Assembly (NCBI GenBank): GCA_030762175.1
Contig: CM060831.1
Coordinates: 137,682,001-137,746,000, forward strand
DNA length: 64,000 bases
From: Metallyticus violacea
Lineage: Eukaryota; Arthropoda; Insecta; Mantodea; Metallyticidae
Reading direction: 5' to 3'
Made by a program: the position numbers and the translations under genes. The notes beneath the pieces are model-generated. The model did not search any database and was not told the DNA's origin. It worked only from the letters and a program-made list of their open reading frames with translations. Position 1 is the first letter of the stretch. Each line of letters opens with the position of its first letter. Below are positions 42,601 to 57,600 of this stretch, piece by piece.

Positions 42601-45600
42601 GAGATGAGATGATTTTGTTTCCTTTGTCAGTTTTACTATAAATTATGCCTTTTTCTTTTAGGAATGAATGATTATTGTTTAACACCTGTTTTTGCTACAG
42701 AGGCACCACAGGCAATGGATAGTGATGATACATGAGATGAAATGATTTATTTGGAAGAGATTTATTTTTAAGGAAGGAGTACTGAAGGAGTATTTTCAGT
42801 ACTAATCAGAGTACTAAAAAATCATAGATATAGCACAGAAAAACAGCTACACAACAAATTTGGTCAAGAAGAAATTGAAAAATTCAAAAAACAAATAAAA
42901 GACATCACTATATTGAAAGGCTACAAGGAGATCATATATATATAAAAAATGTACATTCTATCCATGAGCACATCAAAAATTCCAGAAGATTTTTAAAGAT
43001 GCCAACATTATTTTGGGTCCATTTACAAAAGCAGTCTAAAAAATCTCCTACAAACCAACACATAAGACAAAATTCCACCAGGAAAACAATCAGGCATTTA
43101 CGAAATCAGTTGCAAAGATTGCAATATGACATATATAGATAAAACAAAAAGGAACATTACACTATGCTTTAAGAAACACATGAAAATGTAAAATATAAGC
43201 ACACGGAAAAATCAGCATTAGCATACCATTTCTGGGAGGGAAAAGAAAAAGAAAAAGAAGAAAAAACACAAACTTCAAAAATTGAACCTAAACTGTTAAA
43301 AGCTCTTCAAAAACCCTTTCAGTATATGGAAAGTATATTCATAAACAAAAACAAGGAAGATTTATTTAAGAACTTTCAAAAAATAAGAATGTTTTTAAAA
43401 ATTCTGTTGGAACTCGTACAGTGAAGCTTTTTAAATGTAAATTCTAACTAATCTGTTGTCTAACACACTCTTATGCTTCACTTACTTTTAAATATAGTGG
43501 GACTGGTTTAGAAGAGACATCCTCTCCATGTTCAACCAACTTGATGACTCAGCATAAGAGTATGTTAGATGACAGATTAGTTACAAGTTACAATTTACAA
43601 GGAAGATTTATTAATGGATATGGATATGGCTTCACTGTGTAAGTTCCAATTTACATTTAAGGAAGATTTAGTTAATTTTGATCTTCCAAAACACAGTATC
43701 CCCATCTCAAAGTTCATAAAATCCACAGAGCAACACCTAAATGCCACACTGGGAAGCTGACAGTGGAACCGTGTTGCTGATAATGGCAACAGCCTTCCAA
43801 ACACCAATAGTGAAATTTGAGTGAATTTCTCATTAATAATTTTTATATTAATAGTAAATGAATTGGTTTGGGGAAATGGACTTTCCTAGGTAACGCCTAG
43901 TCCCAACCAGATAATGCTATGCTAGAATATATGTAGTCAGACCCATGTGACTTTAATTGGCCTGAGAAGTGCTACAGAAAATTAGCGAATATAATAGCAT
44001 TCTATTTGGGGTCAGTTGGGAAAATAATAATTTTTCAAGGACAAATCCTTTAGTAGCTTGGGATTTCAACAAATCATGTTGAGACACTATAAATGTTTTT
44101 ATTAGAAAATATTATGATTTTCTAAGCACTGGAGGAAATGTGCAGGAATAAATTTAAGGGTATAATTTTTTAGGCACTGATGAAATGTGTTCCTCGCAAA
44201 AGAATGAAAGATAACCATCGTCCAGAGTTTTAAACTCAACACATCCGTTACTTAAAGACAAAGGTTTGGAATGTATGTAATAAGCATAAACAGAGCAATG
44301 AGTATTCTGTTAAATATATTGAATTGACTAAAGAACTAGAGTTGAAAAAAAGCATACGAAAATTTCATGAAATAAATGCTAAAAGTAGATGGCAATCAAA
44401 TTTGGAGTACATTTCATAAAGATGTGTGGCAGAGAAAGGAAAACAAGTAAATAAAATTGAGTGATGAAAAAAAACATAACATATGACGAAAGAAAAAGCT
44501 GATTTATTAAATTCTTATTTTGTTTCAGTATTTAATCAAAATGATTACATAATAAAAAGAACAATAATAACACAAATAAGGGTTGTCGCACTGATAGAAG
44601 AAGAAAGGCAAAAAAATCTAACATTTGAAATTTCAGAAAAAGGAGTTAGAGAAAAAATTTAAAAACTAAAAAATTGGAAATCATGTGGTCCTCATGATAT
44701 TGTTACCAAAGTCTTGAAGCTAGGAGAGGAGACTATCATTTTGTACCTTATGTGCTTATTCAATGTATCTGTAAATAATTCTAGCTTACCAGAAGACTGG
44801 AAGTCCACTGTGCTAGTTCCTATTTGTAAGGGCTGCATTAAAAGATTTTAAAAGCTGCAGTTAGTCTCACACCTGTCATATGTAATGTTAGGACCATTTG
44901 ATAGGTCAATATATTCATAGTTTCCTTAATTATAAAGACTGGTTCTACCAGTGTCCAGGTTTCAGCGAAGGGTTTTCTTGTGATGGCCAAATTATTTCAT
45001 TAGTTCAGGACATGGTTGAAGAGAGAGGTGTAGGAGATAAAATTGATGCAGTAGTAATTGGTTTTTTGAAAGCTTTTTAATTGAGTATCAAATGACTTAT
45101 TAGTAGATACACTGAAGAATTAGGGTAGGTCAGGAAATGTCAATTATTGGTAAGATGACCGGAATTATAGTGCTATTTTTGGGTCACTATTGTTTATTAA
45201 TTATATTAACGATCTTTGCTTAAATATGAAATCAAAAGCATACTAAAAAAAGTCAGTCTAACTTGAAAGAAATATCTTAGTTATCATTAGTTTGGCATTT
45301 AAAAGAGTACAGTACAGCTTGCTGGTATCCATACAGGATATATAAAATAAATCCTAGAAAAAATCCAATGTAGAGTATCAAAATTTCTAACAAGTAAAAA
45401 AGAACATCAGGACAATAATGTGGAAATCACTAGCAGAGACACATAAAAAAGCAAGGTCAACTTATACAGAACAAAATGCATGGAGGAATATCACAACTTG
45501 GTTAGAAATCAATTGTAGTCAACAGAGAACAGATTAGGCAAATAATCTCCTTTGATAAATAAAACTATAAAAACAGGAATGAATTATCTGTAGTTGTATT

Positions 45601-48600
45601 TGAGTGTTGTCCTTCTCTGACAAGATTTAAAAGTAACTAAAATTGTATATGTAGATATATTTCATTGATATAAGTAGATATTAGTGTTTGAATTTAAATT
45701 TTTCCTGGACTACCCAAATTTTTAACTCATTATTGTATTTAACCGACTAGCTTCACTTAACTTGTTCATATTATTATTCAAGCTAATAAGTATCTAAGTC
45801 TAAGTATGCTGAATTATATTTGATAAAGTTAATAATTTTATAAATGTATTTAAATTAAGTTAATATATGTAAAATTCAGTTGACACATATTTAATTAGAA
45901 TTGACATAAATGTGTAAAATCAATTCAACATGTATTTTAATTAGATTGACTGATTTAATTTTAGTTTTGCATGTATTTAGCTATTTTTTTATTTTGTTGC
46001 AAATAATCATTGTTATTTTCATCATTTTTCAATTCTATCAGGTGTAAGCCCAATCACAGTTAATAAATACATACAAACTTAAAAAAGCAAAAGTAACACA
46101 ACTATGTAACAATTTAAGGTACTTACATCTTCAAATACTGTCTTAATAAAAAAGTGCAAGCATTTATCAAATTTCTTGTGTTGTTTCTTGCACTTATCAA
46201 GCATTGATGATACACTGTTCTGCAAATAAACATTAAGTGTAAGTAAAGGAAATGTACTGCTTACTTTTGTAAATGAATAGCAAATAGCAAATTTTCTTAT
46301 TCTATTTTTTTAAATAGAATTGTTCAAAATAAATACAATTCATAATAGGGGGGGGGGGAAGGAAAGGAAAATAATGAATGCCATTATGGCAGATAAAAGA
46401 TGCATCTGTCCTTATTTTCAAACTTCTAGGATTGACAGAGATCATTAGAAGTAATTTTAACACAAAAATGTATCAATTAACCATTGTAAACATTAAAAAA
46501 ATGTTTATTAGTTTACAATATGCTTTCTTGGTTACAAAACAAATGCAGCACTCCTAGCTAATCTAGCTTCTTAGCCTTACAACAATATAGTCTAGTTCCT
46601 ACTACAAACTTTTGCGTGACACATTGATATTTTTTAAAGTCAAGTTCTTCTCTCTTAAAAAGTTATTAACTAAAAATAATATTTCAAGCCGGGAATTTAT
46701 TTTTTCATACCACCAGCACTTTATAGCTTGTATTTTGCTTACTTAAGAATATACTGTATGCCTACTGAAAAATTCACATTAGAAACTGTACATTTGGTTG
46801 CTGTGCTGAATTAACGAGGCTGATCACTTTTGTTCTTAAAATGAATCAGCATGGATTATACCAACTTGTGATAATGTGTGGCAGATAATGTGCTGATGAA
46901 GCTCATGAGAATACAAAACTATATATGATTTCAATAGTTCCATTACATGGTGATTCACAAACTCAATTACTGTAATGCTAATGCAAGAAAATATTTAAAT
47001 TATTGTATGAATGAATTCATTTCTTCCAATTTCCAATTAACATGCAGATATAATGATTTTAACACAGAACCAATTTCATGCAGTTTTCATAAACAGTAAA
47101 CATATTAAAATGTAAACAATTTACATTTCCATATTTTTAACATGTACTTTACTACTTTTAAAACATTTAAATTTCCCACTAAATCACCCTCCTTCCATAC
47201 TCCATTACAATTAACACCAGGTTGAGCATTTAATGGGGATATATATTCACTCCTAGATAGTGTAATTGCCAACATTACTGTTCCCATTTGTCTTGCCCAC
47301 CTTCCATAACCATCTTTGTCTCACCTTGCCTATTTTCAAAGTTTCTTAATATTTTCGTCTGATTTTAAATTTAAAATTCTTCTATTTCTTATTTCCTTTG
47401 ACAAGTTTTCCCACTTTCATAAAAGGAACTGTTCCCTCCAAAACTTGGTTTGCTTACAATCTAAAATACAATGCCAAGCACTATCTGGTTCTTCACGCAT
47501 AAGATATTTCTCCTTTATATATCCATTTCTCATCTCACTTTAACACTTACTCTTGTTCTAAACCATGCCAGTCTTTCTCTTCCTGCCTTATCACAGGTTT
47601 CAATATATCTTTCCCAAACATTTTTATTGTTTTATAATTTCTGAGATTTTTTGACATTAAGACTAGCCCATATTTCCTATTTTTCAACATCCTCACTTTT
47701 TTTCTCTTTCCAAAATCCTTTTCCCATTCTTTCCCTTTCATATCATATTGATCCCATGCCCATTTGTTGAATATTTTGGATTTTAAATATCCAAGTTTCT
47801 GTACCTTAATTTTTCCTTATGCTTTTTTTTTTTTTTATTTATTTATTTATGGACGCTCTTTAACATCTCAGGTCATCAGCGTCCCATTCAACTCAGGGCG
47901 TGAAACGGCCGACAAATTTTGCTCAGAGGCCTCTCATTCCTTATGCTACCAAACATTGATTGATGAATTCAAAATAAATTATGTGTCGGAACTAATACGA
48001 TAAAGCAATTACTTTATTCTTAGACAGTGAGTCAATTTAATACTCTTATGCTCCAATTATACAGAACATGTTTCACAGGCTTTAACCAGCATCATCAGCT
48101 ATGTGTGGACCGCCGGATTCGTTGTTGGTTGAATGGACTTGCGTGTAGCTCTTGTGGACATTTTATGGCCTTTTGATTAATTTGTCTTCTGTTGAGACCT
48201 CGAAGTTCATAGCTTTATCTTCATATTTTTTTATAAATTTTTTTCCCATATTCCCAGCTCCAAAAGGTTTATCTATGAATTTCATTAAAGTGACTTCCAT
48301 TTCTATATCATATTTATCTCTCCAAAAATGATGTACACCTGCTGATTTACTATCTTATTGTACCTGATGTTTCTCCAGTTTTTCTTTAGCCTAATTTGTT
48401 TCTTCAAAACAAAATTTGGTAAATATATTTAAATTAAATAAGAATGATAGTTTCTGAAAATTAGGAAAATATGAGTAGGGATATACTTGAAAATCAACAT
48501 TTTAAAAAGTGCTTTAGCATTTAATTTTCTCTGAATTGTTTTAAAATAAAAGAACAAATTAATTCGGTATGTAAACTATGTTTATAACAAATGATGCAAA

Positions 48601-51600
48601 TGTTTTATACTTAACAAAAGCATTGTTGTGAAGATAGCAAATGTGAAATATTAATCTATGTGTGAGAATAATATTTGTATGTAAGAGCGCTCAGTAATAA
48701 CCTTTAGAAAATGTTTGCTTAAAAAGATTTTTACTAAATTAAAACTTTAAATTAAATTTAAAAGCCAATGAAATGTATATAGCTTTCAATTGTTTTTATT
48801 ACTGCTTAGTATATTGTAATTGTTTCTGAATATTAACATGCTTTTGTTTTGAAACATATGAACATCTTAAATATGCAATGTAGCTCAAAATTTTGTAATT
48901 TCTCTCTATTTAGTGAATTTAAAGACAATAGCAAGGGCCCAGTTCATAAACTTGGTTACATTTAAAAATGAAAAAAATACTCACACATAGCTTTGTCTAT
49001 CAGTAGTCATACATGTCATTTAATTAATAGTATACAACTAATTTTTGTGTTTAATTTCAATAACAACAATAAATGTCATTTAAGAACTCTAAGACATTTT
49101 TTAAAAAATTCTGTTGGAATTCACACAGTGAGGCTTGTTAATAAATGTGTTTTCCCTTTTGTGATATCTGTAGATTGCAAGAATTCTAATTTTGTTCCCC
49201 TAATACCACACAGTAATGCCATAACTTTTTTTCATTTTGTTAATTAATAAGATTTAATTTGATTTTATATTCATTGTTATTAAAAATTATTCAACTCAGT
49301 GAGGAACTTGCATAGTTCATGCAGTTCCTGCCTGATGGACTTTTTCTGATTACTGTGACTATATTTCCCCAGTAAGCAGCTACATTTAGGCATCATATAA
49401 CTTAAATAACCTCACTGTAGAATGAAAACTACAGAAACTAAAAATATATAGTTTCAATCTGCATTTTCAGAAACATGCTTTATGTATGCCTAATAGAGTA
49501 TCTGAATAAAATTACAATCTTTTGAGGTAACAGACATTTTATTCAATCACGGTCTTCTCTGTGACTGATTAGTCTGGCTGTGGGAATACACCTTGGCAAC
49601 ATTGCTCAAATCTATTTACAGCCCAAATCACTTCTCATTTAGAAAACACTGTAGACATGCGCACAATGTCTATACTGCATCAATGTGATCAGCATTACAC
49701 AGTAATTTTTTTGTTGTTGTTTTTTTTTTATTGATTTATTTATGGACGCTCTTTAACATCTCAGATCATCAGCATTCCATTCAACTCAGGGAGTGAAACC
49801 GCTGACAAATTTTGCTCAGAGGCCTCTCTTTCAGGCTTGAGGTTCTTTATCGTGCCATAAATGTACGACAAAGGACCCACGGCTTTACTTCCCTTCCAAA
49901 GGAAGTCATACTTAGGATTTTTACGCCCAAAAAAATCCATCGATCCTGGTCGGGTTCAAACCTGCTATCTTGGGTGTAGGAGGCAAGTATGGTAACCACT
50001 ACACCACCAGGACCAACTTACACAGTCATGGCCTGTTAGACAATATATGGACAAACACATTAAAAGTTGCTGTCCAAAGCTGGACTCATCTGCAACCAAT
50101 AGGTCAATAACTACTTGCCAAAACAAGCAGGTTACTAGGCTGTCTTGTACAAGAATTATAATTATGATTACCTAATTAATTAATCAGAAATATTTTTGTG
50201 CTAAGTAGATGGGACAGCAATGCTCCAATCAGTTACTTCCATTACCCTATATGCTTAGCATAGTTACAGATGCACACCATAATACTCAAGAATTGCTAAT
50301 ATTTAATAGTAATTTGAGACACAAAAATGCTTAAGAAAAATGGACATGATTATTATGGAACAGCCAGGGGAGAAAGGAAACAACTTGAAAATTAGATCAT
50401 ATCCACATTTCTATATCCTTATTCCAATGCTGATTTTGAAGTGCAGATATGTGGGAGCAAAATGTCTGTCCCATTATTTTGAATATCTTCAGACCAGTCC
50501 TATAACCTTAATGTAAATTGGCAGCCACATGCACATAAGTCAAGTTATTTTCCTAAAGGGCTAAAAAGTAGCAAAAATGAGTTTGTGCACTGTGAGACCA
50601 TCATGATGGCATTAATTGATCTAGCCTTTCTTCACATCTTTGGACTAATTTATGGTAAAACACTACATTAACCCCCTAGAGCCCAAATTTTGCTTTCTGT
50701 GAGCTGCTTTTTGTCCTGCTGATAGGGAAAAGACTGATAAGAATCAGAAAAAGCAATTGCTTTTTTAAGCAATTATTTTATTAGGTAATAGATAAGCAAT
50801 TTTCTTGTTTACATTCAATGGCTGGATATTTCTTCAGACAGACTTTATACTATAATCTGGATAAATATTTAAGAAATAAAAGGGGTGGGGTATATACTTT
50901 CTTTGCAGATTTTGAGATAGCATTGGATACAATAAACAAGGATGCATTGGCATACAAATTAAGATGCAAGGAAGTCAGTAGTGAATTTATTCTAGGATTT
51001 AAAAAATTATATGAAGGAACCAGGTTTTGTGTCAGACATGAAGGTAATAGAACCACAGATTATACGAGTCAAAATTTGGGTTTGATGCTAGGATGTAAAT
51101 TGAGCCTAATATTATTTAATTTGTTTATAGATATCTTAGAAAGGAGCATGAAAAGTAATAGGCACTGTTAAATTATTGGAATCAGGATTATTTTTTACTG
51201 AAGATCTCATAACAGGAGCAGTAATCGTGATAGGATTACAACATCCCATTGATGAAATTACTAGATTTTGGGCAGAATGGATCTGAGGATAAATAGTAAA
51301 CAAATCAAAGATAATGGTATTTAAAAAAAAAGATGAGAGATGATTTATAAATAGAAACCCAACAGAGGTAGTGAAAGAATTGCATTATATGGGTTACAAT
51401 TTCCAGTAATGGAAGATAAGAGGTACAGTCTAAATGTGCATAAGCAAAAGGTAAATTAGCTATGAAAGCTATCAATATAAGTTTGTATAAAGTTCCTGTA
51501 TACACAGTTGAAATTAAAGGAGTATCAAAGGGGAGGACAAGGTTGATGTGGTATATAGAATGTTTTGTAGAGAAGTTTTGGGGTTGCCAAAAAGTTCGTT

Positions 51601-54600
51601 GAGGAGGGCGAGTTTCACAAAACTAGGAAGAGTAATAAGGAAAGGTATAATAGTGGAGAGAATCTTGAAATATTGGCACAGACATCTAAAATTAGATAAT
51701 AATAATAATAATAATGATGATGATGATTACTAAAAGAATGTCTGATGTACCAAAGAGATGTACTGGGAAGAAAGAGTTGGTTTGGGGAGGTGGGGAAACT
51801 ATTAGAAGAAATTGGAATGATGACTGGGTGAAAGCAACATCAGTGAATTTTGGAAAAATGAGACAGAGGGTAGAAGCTATAGAGAAACAAGAGATTTTGG
51901 GGTGGCTTTGAGGATGAAAGTTCTTTATATTTATATAAAATAGTTGAAAGAAATTGGGGACAGGAGAAATATATAGATAATTGTGATCAATATGGAAGAA
52001 TAGGTCTTGCATGGATGCATACAGGATACAGGTGTGTTATCTCTAAAAGGATTAAGAACAGATTTTAAAGAAGGATGTATTATGTGTGGGAAAGTGGATA
52101 GTATGTTCCATTGTCTAATAGAATGTGAAATGGTAAAAATGTGGAGGGAGAGTATCTGGGATGATAAATGGGGCACACTATAACAAGATATAGTGGCAAT
52201 TGAAATTGTCAAATAAACAAGATTGGGGAATTCTTAAGAAAAATAAGGGATAAGTGGTGGAGAATTATAAGGAAGGAGCTCGAGGGCACACACAGTTTAG
52301 GAAATGGTGACTTAATGTAGGGGTTCTTTACTATACACATAATCAGATGGTTAAGGTATGGGAGAACCTTAGTTTTGCTAATGCTAAATTCTTAGATATA
52401 TTTATTTGTTTACATAAATTTAATTGTAATGTTGTTTGATGAAATAAAATTCATTCATTCATATTATAATCAAGAAACTAATATGTGAAGCAAGTTGAAT
52501 GCACTATAAAAGTAGTACTGCCACGGGTGGCCGGGGTCGTTCAATCACAAACTTGTGAGCGGGAGGTCTGGGTTTCGAATCCCACCAGGACCGTCCTCCC
52601 TGACTGGGGGGTTTTTCCAGGTTTTCCTCAGTCCACATAAATGGCAAATGGCGGGGAGGTACCCTAAATTTAGGCTTGGAACGTTTCCTTCCTTAAAAAT
52701 AAATCCTTTTCCAATATATCATTTCATTTATTACCAGTGTCCATCGCATGTGGTGCCTCTGTAGCAAAAACGGGCATTATACACTATTCATTCATACTAT
52801 GAAAGTAGAAAAACATAATGCATAATTTTTAACTAAATTCAAAAGGCATTTGTTTTCACAGTATTTAATATAAATTTGAACATTTTCTTATTGTAGTGCA
52901 TTTTTTAGTTTAAACATAAGATCACTTACTTTGGCCTTATATCTTGATGGAATTTTGGCAAAATTTTTTAAAAGTTCATTAAATTCAGAATACACACAGC
53001 ATAGATTCCTGTCTAAGGCCTGACACACATTGCTTAAACACAACATGTTCATTTCAACTTCTCTTTCTTTTTCTTCAGTGCCATACACACTTAGCTGATT
53101 AATTTTGTTTCTGTAGGATAAAACAAAAAAAAAATATGAAACCATAACCAATAAACATAATAGAACAAAATTAATACATAAAAAAGCATAAAAGTATTCG
53201 GTACCCCAGTTATCTGATTATAATGTGGCAGTAGGGGACTGATGAATAAGGGGATCCCTCCCTTTACCAGGGGATGTTGTGGTATACAATCTTTTCACAG
53301 AGGTCTGCGCGTCCCATAGGTTTTTACATTAGGACAGCACCTAGAAGCTATTCCGACCTGCTGTTTGGTTGTAGACGTTTGCGATGCCCAGACGCGCTAC
53401 ACTGCCTTAGCTACCAGATTCTTACTGGTGGAGAGGTCTCATCTAGCAGGACCTACTCATGTTATAGAGGTGAGTCACCCCAGCATTAAGGTAGCCACCA
53501 CCCTACCCACAAACGACAGCGATTCAGGTGCACCTGCCCCCAGGGTATATGCCATAAGCACTCCCCTGGGACATGCTGCCGTCATGAGCACTCAATTTCC
53601 CATGAGTTTCGGGACCAACTGCCAAACCGAGTCCAAACCAATCCAGACAACTCCCTTGCGGGAGGGGCTCGTTTCAAGTCCGGCCCGGCTCCTTCTAGTA
53701 ATGTCAGAAGTACCACAGGTACTCAGGGTCCACAGAGCCCACACCAGGAGCATCTGAAAAGCAACGACCATAGCAAGGCCAATAAGCCAATGCTCAAGAA
53801 TACATGAGTCAGGGTGGGCAGTTGGAGTTTACCAAACTGCTACATATGCATTGTGTCTCATGCCAGTCAATCAGTGTTGTTTGAATGATGAATGAAAAAT
53901 ATACATCTAGTGCTAGGATAAAGTTTACCAAGAATATTAAATGAAAAGTACTAGACCTATTTATTCTATTCCAAATGCCTGTACCGAGAATATATGAGTT
54001 GTCAGAAGATTATTTCAAGCAAATTCCCAGGAGATCCAGTTCCAAATCTTAATGCAATTCATAAATTAGTAGTATCCATATGCGTTAGATCAACTAAATA
54101 TAATATTTCTTAAGAGATAAATTTAATTTTTCAAAGAGAATTATGAAGGATAATGGATAATTTCTTAAGTAGATTACAGAAATGTGTAGATAAGAAGGCA
54201 GGCAATCCCAGCATCTCCTTTCATGACATGGGTGATTTTAAGTTAATTAAATTTTATTAGACTATAATTCTAGTGTTTATACCATTGACTCTTGTGTTAT
54301 CCTGGCCACATGTGCCAACTCTAGTGTAGTGTTGCTGGCCATGAGCAATGGTTTATTGGCTCATGTGGTTATTGCTGCCACATTGGTCATCAGATAACTG
54401 GATAACCTGATATTGCAGAATGCAGTGAAGGAAACTCTAAAAAGAGTACAGATATAGAGATTTTGATGCAGTTTGAAAAACTTGTTTCTTTAGATATTTA
54501 TCAACAATTTTAATATAGTAATTTAAAATGTTTTTTATTATTCAGTTTTATTATAGTTAAATATCAATATGCAATCAATGCAATGAAAATGTGTAAAAAT

Positions 54601-57600
54601 GCATGCTAAGTGCACCGAAGTGTTCAAAATAACTACAGAAAAAAAATCAGAATAGGATCTCTAGTAGTTCAATGGAAATTACATTACAATATGCAGCAAA
54701 CTGGTGCATCAGTAGTGAACTGCAAAATTATAGCGCTTGGTCAGCAATTGCAGCTTCAGGATCCCATGAATATTGCAATAGTATGATAAACTAGTTAAAC
54801 TAAACTAAACTAAGGGATTAGTGACTACACAGATTATAATATCTTCAAAATATTTTACATTTTTGCTTTTTTAACAACTATAAGTAAATTTTCACTGGCC
54901 TACCCTTATTCTCGAGCTTCAGTTTTAGAAAAGAGAATGAAAGAATGTAATTTCATGTGCTACTTATTGGTTTTGTTGTCAAGAACAGATAAAATGTTTT
55001 CTTTAGCCAGTTATTTTTTGCCATTCTTTATCATTTGGTCAACTGATTCAAAATGTCTAATTTCACTTTAAGACCAACTTTCATTAATAGTTAACATTTT
55101 AATTTTTACATCATGTCATCTGTTGTGCAAAAGGATTGAACCAATTTTCTAATGGTATCACTATCGGTGATCAGTGGAAGCTGATGCATTATTTTCAAAA
55201 TGAAATTTTTTCTTTACTGGGATCATGTCATTTTCTGAAATTTTTATTGGAGATATCGTTTTTGTTATTATTTTCTTTTAATGATTAGGGAGTCCTCTAT
55301 TTTTAGTGTCACAAGAATCACCAGCTTTACATAGTGTTTCACTTACCTATCTGCAACTTAATAAAATTTATTATAGAATGAACCACATATTGTATATGTG
55401 AGATCTCTGCTAAATCAACTTTTTATTAGTAAATCACACTGATTACACTAGTCAACAGCCATTTTGAATCTGACATGTTTTATATCAATTAGTATGTAGT
55501 TTTATGCATACAATCAAGACTTTTAAAAAGTGCTAGCACATAAGATTTTAGAGTAATTTATATATTTTTAAAGTTTTTCGCTAAAGATTTTAGAGTAATT
55601 TAGATTTTTTTTACTTTAAGTTTTTCACTATTCTCTGCTCTTTTGTTTACATGTTTTACTTGTCTTTTTGTTCTTTTGTTTGGTACTCTTTTTATAATAT
55701 AAAGAAGTATTATAGTAGTATAAGTTCTAAAAAAAGTAGTGGTAGGATTTTTAAAATATTAGTGACTAGATGAAAAATGTTCTCCAAGCACATGTTAAAA
55801 CTGCATGATGCAATTCTTATCATAGTTACCTAAGCCCAACCATGTATTGAAAGTTTTTGTTATCTCAGCATAAATACTCATATAATGAATATCATGTTAA
55901 TGAACTGCACCTAAATAATTTCAGAGCATGTAGAGATGACATGTTTAAGCAATTTAAGTTAGGCAATATATGGTTCACAATTAAACATAATGCAGTTTTG
56001 TAGTGTTAAACATTTTGGCATCAGGTGCTGATAAGTCAGTGTTAAAGCCATGCTGGGTGAAAATTTGATTTAGAATGTCTTTTAAACTGCCTTGTGAGCA
56101 TAGAAATTTTATTTTCCCACAGCGTTTTCAAGATTTAGTGCCATAAAAATCCCTCAAATCTCACACTAATCATTTGACAGTAGTGCAACACTGAACCTCT
56201 ATTAACTGCTTTGCATTCTGTAGCCTATTCTAGAGGAAGCACTTTTAACTGCTTGTGTGGCACAGTGCATAATGCAAAAACTATGCTCCGCAGGCTGTGG
56301 GTTCAACTCCCGTCATGCCATGGAATTTTTATTTAATATGAAATGCTGAAATGGAAATTATCTGGTTTAAGGCCCTAAACACTCATTGATAGTTGTTTAA
56401 CTATATTATTTTAATTAGTTCATTTTCACATGTTTGTATATTACGTAAAGGCTATAATGCTTAATATAAAGCCAAAAAACACTTAATAGTAATGGCAATT
56501 TAGCAATGCTAATTTAAGAAATGCATTTATGTATGCTATTACGTAAGGTAAAGGCTATAATATTTTATCTGAAACTCAAATTTTCATTGATATACGTTTT
56601 TAAATATATTAATTTAATATGTTCATTTGCATATGTTTTATATTAGGTAAAGGATATAATGTTCAATATAAAGTCACAAACATTTAATGGTAATAGCTAT
56701 TTAGTTATGTTGATTTAAGAAGTTCATTTATGCATGTTATTACTTAAGAATATTCAATTTAAAGCTCCAAACATTCATTGATAATATGTTTTTAATCATA
56801 TAAATTTAATAAGTTGATTTGCACATGTTTAAGTGTTAGGTAATGGCTTTAATTTTATTTTCAATTAAAATAACAAATATTCGTTGGTAACACATTTTAA
56901 ATCTTATAAATCTAGTAAAATCATTTGTATAGATTTCATGTATCAGATAAGGGCTATCACAATGTATGTCTTAATGTTTTTGATTGGCCTTTATGACAAT
57001 ACCGAATATAAAAATGTAAAGGTTCAAAGGAACACATATATAGCCAAGAATATGAATAGATTGAACTACAGATAAAAAAACTGTAATACTAAGTGAATCA
57101 ACTAACGGCAAGCATAACAACATTAATAATGTGTACCAAGAATGAAACAAGAGACAGATAGCTTTATTGCTACTAAATAGAAATGAATGAATTTCATATG
57201 CTTAGTATATGTATGTTGAAAATATAATGCATTGTAATGCATAGTATTATTACAATCCCATTATACTAAGTGATGATTTTTATCTTAAAATTTGTTAGCT
57301 ATGCGTTGGATTCCATCCAGAGATGTTGTGTTTAAATTCCATTAGCAAAAATTGTGGTTCGTACTTTTTAAAGTGGAGCTACATTTTAACATTATGGAAA
57401 GATAAGTGGTTATTAATATTTCATGGAAGAAATTACAAAATTATTATTTGTGGTGAATAATAGGGGTTACGAGTTTGAATTAATATCCATATAGGAAAAT
57501 AATATACAAGTTACAACAAGACATAATACAGCATAGTTTTCAGAAGAGAAATATAAATTATAACACATCTGCCTCATATTCAGTCTGCATCTAATAATAT

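Noticed and set aside
53365..53757. Novel gene in the GC-rich block
   Set aside because: No splice context, no start-context or domain similarity, and GC-rich DNA yields long open frames by chance; kept only as an unclassified repeat.
56249..56320. A functional tRNA gene near 56.25 kb
   Set aside because: Box B is good but the arms do not close, and a decayed duplicate with the same 3' flank exists at 58080; treated as a SINE head.
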